Shown one piece after another: positions 28,467 to 36,148 of a stretch of DNA of 64,000 nucleotides. The stretch's first letter is position 1. Every line of letters begins with the position of its first letter. Source of the DNA: Saccharothrix sp. HUAS TT1 (lineage in GTDB: Bacteria > Actinomycetota > Actinomycetes > Mycobacteriales > Pseudonocardiaceae); NCBI RefSeq assembly GCF_040744945.1, contig NZ_CP160453.1, positions 8,184,001 to 8,248,000 on the forward strand, read 5' to 3'. A program made the translations under genes and the position numbers. The notes under the pieces were generated by a model. The model was not told the DNA's origin. It saw only the letters and a program-made list of their open reading frames with translations, and made no database searches.

Positions 28467-28658
28467 CTACCCGAGGTCGAACACACCGAGCTTCGCGCCG
28501 CGCGTGAAGAAGTCCCACTCGCTGTAGGTGAAGCGCTGTGGGGCTTCTTCCGGCCGGTTGCTGTTGCGGACGAGCACTTCGTCGGCCGTGCGCATGACCT
28601 CGACGCAGTTGTCGCCGCCACCGCTGAACTTGGTCCACTCGCCGAACTGCAGGCTCAT
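28467..28658 (-). CDS. DUF397 protein (partner of the XRE regulator)
   Basis: A 63-residue protein. It holds the DUF397 pattern W-x-K-F-S-x4-N-C-V-E-V (WTKFSGGGDNCVEV), then VLVRNSNRPEEAP and a C-terminal FTYSEWDFFTRGAKLGVFD. ATG 28658 overlaps the XRE stop by four bases, so the two are co-translated. In Streptomyces-type genomes such pairs regulate development (BldB/WhiJ-like) and have been likened to toxin-antitoxin pairs; the role here is inferred. Confidence 0.9.
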   Translation of the reverse strand: MSLQFGEWTKFSGGGDNCVEVMRTADEVLVRNSNRPEEAPQRFTYSEWDFFTRGAKLGVFDLG

Positions 28659-29503
28659 CTGGTCTCCTCCGTGATCCGGGTCAGGAGTTCGCGGCTCTCC
28701 TCGACTCCCAACGCCTTCGCACGGGTGTGGTCGAACCACCGGCCGGTCCTCTCCAGTTGGTCGACCCCGTCCGCGAACTGGGCGCCGTACGGGGTGTCGA
28801 CGCTGACCAGCGACGGCAGCTTGTCGGGCAGCCGGAACAAGGTCAGCGTAGTGCCGGTCAACGCGTGCGCCCCGGCGTCTCGCGGCATGACCTGCACCAC
28901 GACGTTCTCCAGCTCGGTCAAGCCCAGCACGTGCTTGAGCTGGTCGCGCATGACCTCCGGGCCGCCGACGTTCGCCCGCAGCGCCGGCTCCCCGATCACC
29001 GCCCACAGCCGCAGCGGCGGTTCGCGGTCGGTCAGCAGCGCTCGTCGTTCCATGCGCAGCTGGAGATTCTTCTCCAGCACCTCGCCGCCGAGGCCGATGC
29101 CCGTCATCAGCGTGCGGGCGTACTGCTCGGTCTGGAGCACCGCCGGGAGCAGCTCGAACGACGAGTAGAGGGCTTCGGTGGCGATGGCCTCGACGTCGAG
29201 GATGCGGCGCAGCCAGGGCTGGATCGTGCCGCCGATCTTGCCCTTCGGCCGGCGCCGGTGCGCCTCGGAGTTGAGCGCCAGCAGGTCCTCGCGGGTCGCC
29301 TCGTCGGCCTGGTAGAGGTCGAGCAGCTTCTCCAGCTCCGCCTGCTTGACGCCGCTGATCGCGTTCTCGATGTTGCTGATCTTGGTCATCGTGCAGTGCA
29401 GCACCTCGCCCACCCGTTCGCGAGGCACGCCCGCCTCTTCGCGCATGCGGCGCAGCGTGGTGCCGATCTGGATGCGGGCGGCACTGCGGTGTGGGCTGGT
29501 CAT
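28655..29503 (-). CDS. XRE helix-turn-helix regulator with DUF5753 domain
   Basis: A 282-residue regulator. The N-terminal HTH (residues ~12-65) includes LRRMREEAGVPRERVGEVL and ISNIENAISGVK. The DUF5753 ligand-like domain follows, with IQPWLRRILDVEAIATE, LPAVLQTEQYARTLM and GPEVMRDQLKHVLGL. ATG 29503 follows GAGGAGAGCC. It is paired with DUF397 downstream and divergent from a small unknown gene. Confidence 0.92.
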   Translation of the reverse strand: MTSPHRSAARIQIGTTLRRMREEAGVPRERVGEVLHCTMTKISNIENAISGVKQAELEKLLDLYQADEATREDLLALNSEAHRRRPKGKIGGTIQPWLRRILDVEAIATEALYSSFELLPAVLQTEQYARTLMTGIGLGGEVLEKNLQLRMERRALLTDREPPLRLWAVIGEPALRANVGGPEVMRDQLKHVLGLTELENVVVQVMPRDAGAHALTGTTLTLFRLPDKLPSLVSVDTPYGAQFADGVDQLERTGRWFDHTRAKALGVEESRELLTRITEETR

Positions 29504-29610
29504 GGCTCTCCTCGATCATCACCCGATCCGGGACTTGCCATCATCTTGTACATACGAGATGGTGATCGCAAGTTCGGAGAGTATACGACAGTGACCGGGG
29601 AGTGATTGCC
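29504..29610. promoter_or_regulatory. Divergent promoter region of the XRE gene and a small unknown gene
   Basis: A locally AT-rich stretch in otherwise GC-rich DNA. TTGTACATACGA (29547-29558) and TATACGA (29582-29588) are plausible -10 elements for the minus and plus genes, and the shared TACGA core may be a repressor half-site. Exact promoters cannot be fixed by eye. Confidence 0.35.
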
Positions 29611-29865
29611 GTGGGGTCCCGCTTTCACCAAGTGAGCCTGATCGAGACGAGCGGAAGCGGGGTGTACTTCAGGCAGATCACGCGGGCGCCCGTCGCCGAC
29701 GGGGAAGACCTGCACGGGTGGATGGTGCGGATGCTGGCGGCGCACCGGTGCAACCTGGGGCTGTACGTGGCCGAGACGGGCACCATCGTCGCCGACGAGG
29801 ACCAGATCGACGACGACCTGTGGCTGGCGTGGGACGGGGTGGCCACCTTCTCCACCACCGGGTAA
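29611..29865 (+). CDS. Small unknown protein divergent from the XRE regulator
   Basis: An 84-residue protein if started at GTG 29611, which has GGGGAG eight bases upstream; GTG 29602 is also in frame. I do not recognise the family. The sequence is soluble and mixed alpha/beta: VSLIETSGSGVYFRQITRA, then WMVRMLAAHRCNLGLYVAET and an acidic DEDQIDDDLWLAWDGV. Codon use is like the neighbours, and the divergent position beside XRE/DUF397 suggests it is in the same regulatory circuit. Confidence 0.7.
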   Translation: MGSRFHQVSLIETSGSGVYFRQITRAPVADGEDLHGWMVRMLAAHRCNLGLYVAETGTIVADEDQIDDDLWLAWDGVATFSTTG

Positions 29866-29906
29866 TCATTGGCGCTCCTCGCGTTCCCCGAGGACCGTGG
29901 TGCGGC

Positions 29907-30653
29907 ATGACGTTCGACGAGTTGGTGGCCGAGGGCGCGGCCGTGCCGGTCGAGGGCTGGGACTTCTCCTGGTTCTCGGGTCGGGCGACCGAGGAGCGTC
30001 CGTCGTGGGGTTACTCGAAGCTGATGGCCGACCGGATGTCACGGGCCGAGGCGGCGCTCGACATCCAGACCGGTGGCGGTGAGGTGCTGGCGGAGATCCC
30101 GAAGCCGCCGGACCTCCTGATGGCGACCGAGGCGTGGAAGCCGAACCTGGGGATCGCTCGCCGCAACCTCGCCCACCTGGACGCGTGGGTGGTGCACGCC
30201 GAGGAGGACGGGCCGCTGCCGTTCCCCGACGGCACGTTCGACCTGGTGGTGAGCAGGCACCCGGTCGTCACCCGTTGGGATGAAGTCGGTCGGGTGCTGC
30301 GCGCCGGCGGCACCTACCTGTCGCAGCAGGTCGGCATGGGCACGCTGCGGGAGATCACGGACTTCATGACGGGTCCGCAGCCGGTCGGCGACGAGCGCAG
30401 CACCGAGCGGGCGGTGGCCGGGTTGGCGGCGGCCGGGCTGACCGTCGTCGACCTGCGGTCGGAGTCGATGCGGGTGGAGTTCTTCGACGTCGGCGCGGTC
30501 GTGCACTTCCTGCGCAAGGTGGTGTGGGCGGTGCCCGACTTCACCGTCGAGGGGTACCGGGACCGGCTGGTCGCGATGCACGAGCACATCGGCCGTGAGG
30601 GCGCGTTCGTCACGACCTCCGAGCGGTTCCTCGTGGAGGCGCGCAAGAACTGA
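29907..30653 (+). CDS. SAM-dependent methyltransferase-like protein
   Basis: A 248-residue protein from ATG 29907. It begins TFDELVAEGAAVPVEGWDFS, typical of a set of actinobacterial methyltransferases. Motif I is weak (ALDIQTGGGEVLAEI, where E/D-x-G-x-G-x-G is expected). LPFPDGTFDLVVSRHPVV and VGRVLRAGGTYLSQQVG match motifs post-II and post-III of class I enzymes. Substrate unknown. Confidence 0.82.
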   Translation: MTFDELVAEGAAVPVEGWDFSWFSGRATEERPSWGYSKLMADRMSRAEAALDIQTGGGEVLAEIPKPPDLLMATEAWKPNLGIARRNLAHLDAWVVHAEEDGPLPFPDGTFDLVVSRHPVVTRWDEVGRVLRAGGTYLSQQVGMGTLREITDFMTGPQPVGDERSTERAVAGLAAAGLTVVDLRSESMRVEFFDVGAVVHFLRKVVWAVPDFTVEGYRDRLVAMHEHIGREGAFVTTSERFLVEARKN

Positions 30654-30801
30654 CCGGCCCGACGTTCTCCACGTCCGAGCCGCACCAGCGGTGGCCGTTC
30701 GGGTCACGTTCGGCCCATCCCCAGGGCACGTGCGCGACCAGGGCGTCCCACCCCCCTGGCCTCGGCCGCCGAACGAGGGGCTTTGCGCCCGCAGGTGAAG
30801 A

Positions 30802-31338
30802 TCAAGCGGTGTCCTCGCGAGCCTCCAGCACCACCCGGCGATCACCGAGGGGCGCGTCGAGCGTGACGTTGATCGGCACCTCGCGCAGCTCCTGCGTGCA
30901 CACTCCCCCACCGGCCGGCGGGTAGTAGGTGGTCACGAGGGTGATCAGCACCTGGTCGCCGGACTGGGCCGTGACCTCGGCGCTCGCGGTCTTGCAGCCG
31001 CCCGTGAGGCCGACCACCTGCACCGTGCGGCCGTCCGCCGACGTCAGCACCTTCTGCTCGTAGGTGTCCGGCAACGTGGCGGCGTCGACCCGGGCCGTCG
31101 GGACCTCCGTCGACCCGCCTTCCAGCGGCGCGGCGCTGGCCGGTTGGGACGGCGGCACCGGCAGCGGGGTCTCGCTGATCGACCCACCGGGCGATGACAA
31201 CGTTGTCGGAGCCGACGACGAGGCGGTCGTGGATGTGACCGCAGGGTTGGACGACGAGCCGAGCGGCGCGTTGTCGCCGGTGCTGCACCCGGCGAGGGCG
31301 AGCAGGGCAAGGGCGACGGCGACCTTGACGTTCCTCAT
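30802..31338 (-). CDS. Lipoprotein, paralogue of the next gene
   Basis: A 178-residue secreted lipoprotein. The signal peptide MRNVKVAVALALLALAGC ends in a lipobox (LALAGC, Cys18). A Ser/Thr/Pro linker of about 60 residues follows, then a compact domain with two cysteines (GGCKTASAEV and GGVCTQELREV), likely a disulfide, ending in LDAPLGDRRVVLEARED. The domain closely resembles that of the gene at 31430-31906, so this is a tandem duplication. Function unknown. Confidence 0.85.
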   Translation of the reverse strand: MRNVKVAVALALLALAGCSTGDNAPLGSSSNPAVTSTTASSSAPTTLSSPGGSISETPLPVPPSQPASAAPLEGGSTEVPTARVDAATLPDTYEQKVLTSADGRTVQVVGLTGGCKTASAEVTAQSGDQVLITLVTTYYPPAGGGVCTQELREVPINVTLDAPLGDRRVVLEAREDTA

Positions 31339-31429
31339 AGTTGGAGGACGGTACTCGGGGCCGTGGGGTTGCAGGAGCGGATGCCCGGTCGACCGGGGCA
31401 GGCCGACCGGGCATCCGCGGGTGGGCGGT

Positions 31430-31906
31430 CTACTTCTGGTCCTGCCGGGAGGTGAGGACGACCTGGCGGTCGCCGAGCGGCGCGTCGAGCTTCGCCGTCA
31501 ACGGCGGGTAGCGGATGTCCATCGTGCAGACCGGCTGGTCGGCGGGCAGGGTCTCGACCAGCACGAGTTCCACCACCTCGGCGTTCTGCTCGGCGACCTC
31601 GACGCTCGCCTTGCCGCAGCCCGCTTCCTGCGCGATGACGCCGAGCACGCTCCCGTCACCCTCGGTCCAGGTGGTCGTCGGGTTGCCCTCGGGCAGCGCA
31701 CTGGCGTCGACCCGGTCCTTCGGCACTTCCGCGCCACCCGGCGGCACCGGGCTGTCGAACTCCGGCTCCTCGACGCTGGAGCTGGACGTGGGCGCCGTGG
31801 TCAGCGTCGGCCCACCAGCAGCCGGACCGACGGGCGTGGACGTTGCGCAGGCGGCGAGCACGACCAGCAGCACACCCGCGCCGACAGCGGTTCCAAGGCT
31901 TCTCAT
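31430..31906 (-). CDS. Lipoprotein, paralogue of the previous gene
   Basis: A 158-residue lipoprotein from ATG 31906 (MRSLGTAVGAG). The lipobox is VVLAACA. It has a Thr/Ser-rich linker, then a two-cysteine domain (AGCGKASVEVAEQNAEV, QPVCTMDIRYPPL) ending LDAPLGDRQVVLTSRQD, which aligns with the neighbour's LDAPLGDRRVVLEARED. It is transcribed before 30802-31338 with a 91-base gap, probably as one operon. Presumably anchored on the outer face of the membrane. Confidence 0.85.
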   Translation of the reverse strand: MRSLGTAVGAGVLLVVLAACATSTPVGPAAGGPTLTTAPTSSSSVEEPEFDSPVPPGGAEVPKDRVDASALPEGNPTTTWTEGDGSVLGVIAQEAGCGKASVEVAEQNAEVVELVLVETLPADQPVCTMDIRYPPLTAKLDAPLGDRQVVLTSRQDQK

Positions 31907-31973
31907 ACCCCCAGGACGGACCAACCTCCCTCCCGGGTTGCCCCCACCTCTTCACAATTACCCGTACCCCCAC

Positions 31974-32120
31974 CGCGAGAGTCCAACGTCCAAGCCGCGA
32001 GAGTCCAACGTTCAGACACCCCGAATTCAACGCTCAGCCCTGGTCGCCCGTGTGCTGAGCGTTGAACTCAGGTGTCGTGAACGTAGGACTCTCGACGGCT
32101 GAGCGTTGGACTCTCGCGGG
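31974..32120. repeat. Modular inverted-repeat element
   Basis: Three direct modules, 31974-31993, 31996-32015 (CGCGAGAGTCCAACGTTCAG) and 32018-32037, are followed by three inverse modules at 32055-32075, about 32076-32098 and 32099-32120 (CTGAGCGTTGGACTCTCGCG). The whole can fold into nested stems. It abuts the stop codon of the gene at 32121. The module resembles that at 4755-4770 (CGCGAGTCGAACG), so the two belong to one family. Here it lies between the end of one minus-strand gene and the start of the next lipoprotein gene. Confidence 0.85.
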
Positions 32121-33254
32121 TTAGGGGGTGAGGGAGGTGAGGGCTTGGCGGAGGGCGGAGAGGCGGGAGGGGGAGGCCAGGCCGGCGTGGTAGAGGTGAA
32201 GCTCCTCGACGCCGGCGTCGGTGTAGGCCAGCCACTCCCGGAGGAGCGCGTCGCCGTCGGCCGGTTTCGGGGGGAGGGCGAGGACGTAGGCGGCGGTGCG
32301 GGTGCCCGGGGCTTCCGCGCGCAGGGCGCGGATGGCGGGCAGCGAGGCTTCCACGCCGGGCCAGCACGTCAGGGTCAGGACGTCGACATCGGCGTCGACG
32401 CCCCCGGCGACCGTGGCGAACGGTCCGGTGCCCCACGGGTCGGCTGTCGCGTGCAGGGCCACGCGGGTGGCCGGCGCCGTCGAACGGACCAGACCGACCA
32501 GTTCACGCCGCAGCGAGCGGGAGATGCCGGTGCGGACGTCGCGCACCGAGGCGGCCCGGTCGCCCAGGGCCTCCTCGACGCTGGTCGCCCCACCGTCGAC
32601 CCCCGCGCGCACCAGCGCGCGCAGCCCGTCCACGTCCTCGTAACGCCCCGAGCAGGCCGAGCAGAAGCACAGCGACAGCAGCTTCTGCTGCACCGCCGAC
32701 CAGTCCGCGCCGTCGGTCTTCTCGTGGTGGCCGCCGTGGAAGAACCCGAGCGGCCCGCACGCCTCCAGCACGACCCCGTCCGGCCGCCCCAGCTCCAGCA
32801 CCTCGGACACCAGCGTCCGCGCGTACTCGACCACGTCATCGTGGGACGGGCACAGCGCGTACGGATAGGCGTCCCCGAAAGCGTTGCGCACCACTACGTC
32901 GGGGTGAGCATCGCCCAATCGGCTGCTGTGCGTCAGCACGGTCCACGCGTACACCGGCAGCCCGGCCGCCCGCAACGCGTCGGAAGCCTCGCCGTAGGAG
33001 TCGGGGCTGTCCATCCAGGACGGCTCGGCGGGCGCCAGCCGCTTGTCCCGCCACACCGCCTCCCGCACCGGCAGGTAGAACGCGGCGTGCCGCGCGTCCA
33101 CCATCCGCCGCGACGGGTGGAATGGCGTCGCGGCCCGCACGGTGTGGTACGACGCGGCCAACGCCACCGCGTCCACACCCAGCGAAGCGACCCGTTCGAC
33201 AGCGGACGGGTCGCCTACGACATCCCAGGGGTACAAATGCGCAACGGTGGTCAC
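32121..33254 (-). CDS. Unrecognised TIM-barrel-like protein in the uronate cluster
   Basis: A 377-residue soluble protein, not assigned to a named family. GTG 33254 (or 33257) lies within the stop of glucarate dehydratase, so the two are coupled. The pattern of alternating strands and helices, from TTVAHLYPWDVVGD through DGVVLEACGPLGFFHGGHHE to VDVLTLTCWPG, resembles a glycosidase-like beta/alpha barrel. A CFCSAC motif (CxCxxC) before SGRYEDVDGLRALV suggests a metal or disulfide site. Its place in the operon suggests work on a uronate, its lactone or a glycoside; that is inference. Confidence 0.75.
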   Translation of the reverse strand: MTTVAHLYPWDVVGDPSAVERVASLGVDAVALAASYHTVRAATPFHPSRRMVDARHAAFYLPVREAVWRDKRLAPAEPSWMDSPDSYGEASDALRAAGLPVYAWTVLTHSSRLGDAHPDVVVRNAFGDAYPYALCPSHDDVVEYARTLVSEVLELGRPDGVVLEACGPLGFFHGGHHEKTDGADWSAVQQKLLSLCFCSACSGRYEDVDGLRALVRAGVDGGATSVEEALGDRAASVRDVRTGISRSLRRELVGLVRSTAPATRVALHATADPWGTGPFATVAGGVDADVDVLTLTCWPGVEASLPAIRALRAEAPGTRTAAYVLALPPKPADGDALLREWLAYTDAGVEELHLYHAGLASPSRLSALRQALTSLTP

Positions 33255-34507
33255 CACCGGGGGCGCTTCCTCTCGTAGGACGGGTCGTGCTCCTGCATGT
33301 AACCGGTGTCGTCGCGCTGCACGATGCCGCACGTCCGGTAGTTCTCCGCGAGCCGCGCCAGCGCGTCCCGGTCCAGCTCGACACCCAGCCCCGGCGTGGT
33401 CGGCACCGGCACCGCGCCGTCGACGAACGTGAACGGCTGCGTGATCACGTCGTCGGCGGAGTTCCACGGGTAGTGGGTGTCGCACGCGTAGTTCAGGTTC
33501 GGCGTGGCGGCGGCCAGGTGCGTCATCGCGGCGAGGCTGATGCCGAGGTGCGAGTTCGAGTGCATGGACAGCCCGATGCCGAACGCCCGGCAGATCCCGG
33601 CCAGCTCCTTGGACCGGGACAGCCCGCCCCAGTAGTGGTGGTCGGACAGGACGACCTGCACCGCGTCCACCTCCACCGACGGCGCGATGTGGTCGAACGC
33701 GATGACGCACATGTTCGTCGCCAGCGGCATCGGCGCGCGTTCCGCCACCTCCGACATCCCGTTGATGCCCGGCGCCGGGTCCTCCAGGTACTCGACCACG
33801 CCGTCCAGCGCCTCGGCGACCTTCAACGACGTCTCCGGCGTCCACGCCGCGTTCGGGTCGAGCCGCAGCGGGTAGTCCGGGAAGGCCTCGCGCAGCGCGT
33901 GGATCGCCTCGACCTCCTGCTCCGGCGGGAACACACCGCCCTTGAGCTTGATCGAGCCGAACCCGTGCCGGTCGATGAGCAGCCGGGCCTGCGCCACGAT
34001 GCCGGCCGGGTCCAGCGCCTCGCCGAACTCGTCCGGCTCGGCGCCGGGGTGCCCGGCCCACTTGTAGAACAGGTAGGCGCTGTAGGGCACGGCGGAGCGC
34101 ACCGCGCCGCCGAGCAGGTCGCTCACCGGGCGGCCGAGGGCCTTGCCGCGGATGTCCCACGTCGGCACCTCGAACGCCGAGAACACGCGGTCCACGGTGG
34201 ACTCGACGGTCAGCGGCCCGGTGAGCCCGTGCCGGTCGGACCCGGCCTCGCCGCCCAGCGCCGTCGTGATCCGAGCGTGCATCTCGTTCAGCTCGTGCAC
34301 GTCCAGCCCGACCAGGGTGGGCGCGGCCGTGCGCATCCGGGTGAGGTGGCCGATGTCGCCGTAGCTCTCACCGAGCCCCGAGATTCCCTCGTCGGTGTGA
34401 ACCTCCACGATCGTGCGCAACGCCCACGGCTCGTGCACCCCCACCGAGTTCAACAGCGGCGGGTCGCGGAACGCGACGGGGGTGATGGTGATGTCGGTGA
34501 TCCTCAT
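33251..34507 (-). CDS. Glucarate dehydratase family enzyme
   Basis: A 418-residue enolase-superfamily enzyme predicted to dehydrate D-glucarate (or galactarate) to 5-dehydro-4-deoxyglucarate. The catalytic Lys-x-Lys is K187-L-K189 in SIKLKGGVF. RLDPNAAWTPE and VEYLEDPAPG carry metal ligands, and the catalytic His lies in SMHSNSHLGISLAAMTHLAA. N-terminal ITDITITPVAFRDPPLLN is typical of glucarate dehydratase. It overlaps kdgD by four bases (ATGA). The product is the substrate of the kdgD enzyme. Confidence 0.93.
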   Translation of the reverse strand: MRITDITITPVAFRDPPLLNSVGVHEPWALRTIVEVHTDEGISGLGESYGDIGHLTRMRTAAPTLVGLDVHELNEMHARITTALGGEAGSDRHGLTGPLTVESTVDRVFSAFEVPTWDIRGKALGRPVSDLLGGAVRSAVPYSAYLFYKWAGHPGAEPDEFGEALDPAGIVAQARLLIDRHGFGSIKLKGGVFPPEQEVEAIHALREAFPDYPLRLDPNAAWTPETSLKVAEALDGVVEYLEDPAPGINGMSEVAERAPMPLATNMCVIAFDHIAPSVEVDAVQVVLSDHHYWGGLSRSKELAGICRAFGIGLSMHSNSHLGISLAAMTHLAAATPNLNYACDTHYPWNSADDVITQPFTFVDGAVPVPTTPGLGVELDRDALARLAENYRTCGIVQRDDTGYMQEHDPSYERKRPRW

Positions 34508-35406
34508 CCGGCCAGGCTCCGTCCGGCGGCGACGACCTTCTCCAACTCCGCCACGTGCTCGGGCGTCGGGTCGAGCAGCGGCGGCCGGACGCCGCCGACG
34601 TCGAGCCCGGTGCTCCGGACCGCCGCCTTGACCAGCGACACCGCGTAGCCGGGCACCTTGTCGCGCAACTCGACCAGGGGCTTGTAGAACTCCAACAGGT
34701 ACCGGGTGACCAACGCCTGGTCACCGCTGTGCACGGCGCGGTAGAAGCCGAGCGAGATCTCCGGCGCGAAGCAGAACACCGCCGACGAGTACAGGTCGAC
34801 GCCGATGCCCCGGTACGCGGGCACGGTCAGCTCCGCGGTCGGCAGGCCGTTGAAGAACTGGAACGGCTTGTCGACCGCCGAGCGCACCGCGAGCACGATG
34901 CGGTTGAGCAGGTCGATGTCGCCGAGCCCGTCCTTGAACCCGACCACGTTGGGCAGCGACGCGACCTCCACCGCCGTCTCCGGCGTGAACACCGCGTTGT
35001 TGCGCTGGTAGACGATCAGCGGCAGGTCGGACGCGCCCGCGACCTCCGTCACGTAGCGGACCAGCCCCTTGGCCGGGTTGGTCACCAGGTACGGCGGCAG
35101 CAGCAGCAAGCCGTCCGCGCCCGCCCGCGCGGCGTCCCGGGCGATCCGCTTGGCCGTCGGCAGCGCACCGCCGACGCCCGCGAACACCGGCGCCCGACCG
35201 GCGGTCACCCGGACCGCGACGGACACCGCGCACTCGACCTCCGACGGCTCCAGCGCGTGGAACTCGCCCGTGCCGCAGGCGACGAACACACCGCCGGCGC
35301 CCGCCGCCACCCCGCGCTCGACGTGCTCGGCCAGCACGTCCTCGGCGAGCCGACCGTCCGCGTCGAACGGCGTCACCGGGAAGAACAGCACCCCATCCAG
35401 TTGCAT
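34504..35406 (-). CDS. kdgD: 5-dehydro-4-deoxyglucarate dehydratase
   Basis: A 300-residue DHDPS/NAL-family aldolase-fold enzyme that decarboxylates and dehydrates 5-dehydro-4-deoxyglucarate to 2-oxoglutarate semialdehyde. The N-terminus GVLFFPVTPFDADGRLAED and GTGEFHALEPSE are typical. Lys158 in VVGFKDGLGD is the Schiff-base residue, and YQRNNAVFTPET holds the family Tyr. ATG 35406 follows GAAGG. Directly upstream lies the tail of a lost ABC permease. Confidence 0.95.
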   Translation of the reverse strand: MQLDGVLFFPVTPFDADGRLAEDVLAEHVERGVAAGAGGVFVACGTGEFHALEPSEVECAVSVAVRVTAGRAPVFAGVGGALPTAKRIARDAARAGADGLLLLPPYLVTNPAKGLVRYVTEVAGASDLPLIVYQRNNAVFTPETAVEVASLPNVVGFKDGLGDIDLLNRIVLAVRSAVDKPFQFFNGLPTAELTVPAYRGIGVDLYSSAVFCFAPEISLGFYRAVHSGDQALVTRYLLEFYKPLVELRDKVPGYAVSLVKAAVRSTGLDVGGVRPPLLDPTPEHVAELEKVVAAGRSLAG

Positions 35407-35416
35407 ACCCAGACCT

Positions 35417-36007
35417 TCATCCCTTGATCGCTCCGGTGGTGATCCCACGCAGGAAGGACTTGTGCGGCGACCGGCGCGCGAGCGGACTCGGCGCCGGCGC
35501 GGCGGTCGACGTGCGGTCCGTCGAGCGCGGGCCGGCACAGGGGACCGCGGATCCGGGGGAAGATCCTCGGGCTCCCCGCGCCTGCCGCGGTCGCCGCCCC
35601 GCCCCGACCCGCGGGGCGCGGGCGGTGGTCCGACCGCGGATTTTCCTCGTGCGGCAGCGCACAGGCGGCGAGCACGCTGACGACGAGGTGGAGCAGCAGG
35701 GCGCCATCGGCGCTGATGGGCGAGTCCCCGCCGACGTGGTGCGGGTGGCGGCGCCGGTTCCCGTGGAGCGGCCCTCTTCGGGCCGCCCCACGAGGTGGGG
35801 AGCGACGGCACCGCCGCCACTGGCCGGCGCCCCCACGTTCCGGGCGGTGCGCACCGCTGTCACCGGGCAACCTTGGGTGACCCGGCGGTCCAAGTCCAGG
35901 AGTTGCGCAACCGGCGGCGGTCGGAGCGGTTCACCGTTGCGGGTGGTGAAGTGGTCCGGGCGGGCGGCTCGGTGTGGACCTCGGGCGCACCGCCGGAAGG
36001 GTGTCAT
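35417..36007 (-). pseudogene. Remnant of a sugar ABC transporter operon (permease tail)
   Basis: The frame ending at 35417 closes with HKSFLRGITTGAIKG, the standard C-terminus of MalG-type sugar permeases, ten bases before kdgD. Nothing further upstream resembles a permease: no membrane helices and no EAA loop in any frame. The frame stays open back to an ATG at 36007 that has AGGAG nine bases before it, but those residues (MTPFRRCARG, then Arg/Pro/Ala-rich) look non-protein. I read this as the deletion scar of a transporter operon that once lay between the divergent IclR promoter and kdgD. About 540 bases of it hold nothing I recognise. Confidence 0.65.
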
Positions 36008-36037
36008 CTTCGGTGACTCCTGTTCACCACCGTGTTG

Positions 36038-36051
36038 TTCATATATGTGAA
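36038..36051. promoter_or_regulatory. Operator/promoter candidate between iclR and the uronate operon
   Basis: TTCATATATGTGAA is a near-palindrome (12 of 14 symmetric) in a short AT-rich island between divergent units. A related half-site, TTGTGAACG, follows at about 36064. It could be the IclR operator and includes -10-like TATAT on both strands. Confidence 0.45.
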
Positions 36052-36148
36052 GTGCGGTCGTACTTGTGAACGTGTTGGGCGGACTGTAAGAATCGGCGCA
36101 GCGACGTGTCAAGTGCGTGTTGCCGGAACGTTTCCCGTGGAGGACTTG

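Noticed and set aside
35424..36050. Plus-strand open frame in the kdgD-iclR gap
   Set aside because: No start site, no domain, Arg/Pro/Gly-rich composition; the gap is better explained as a deletion scar.
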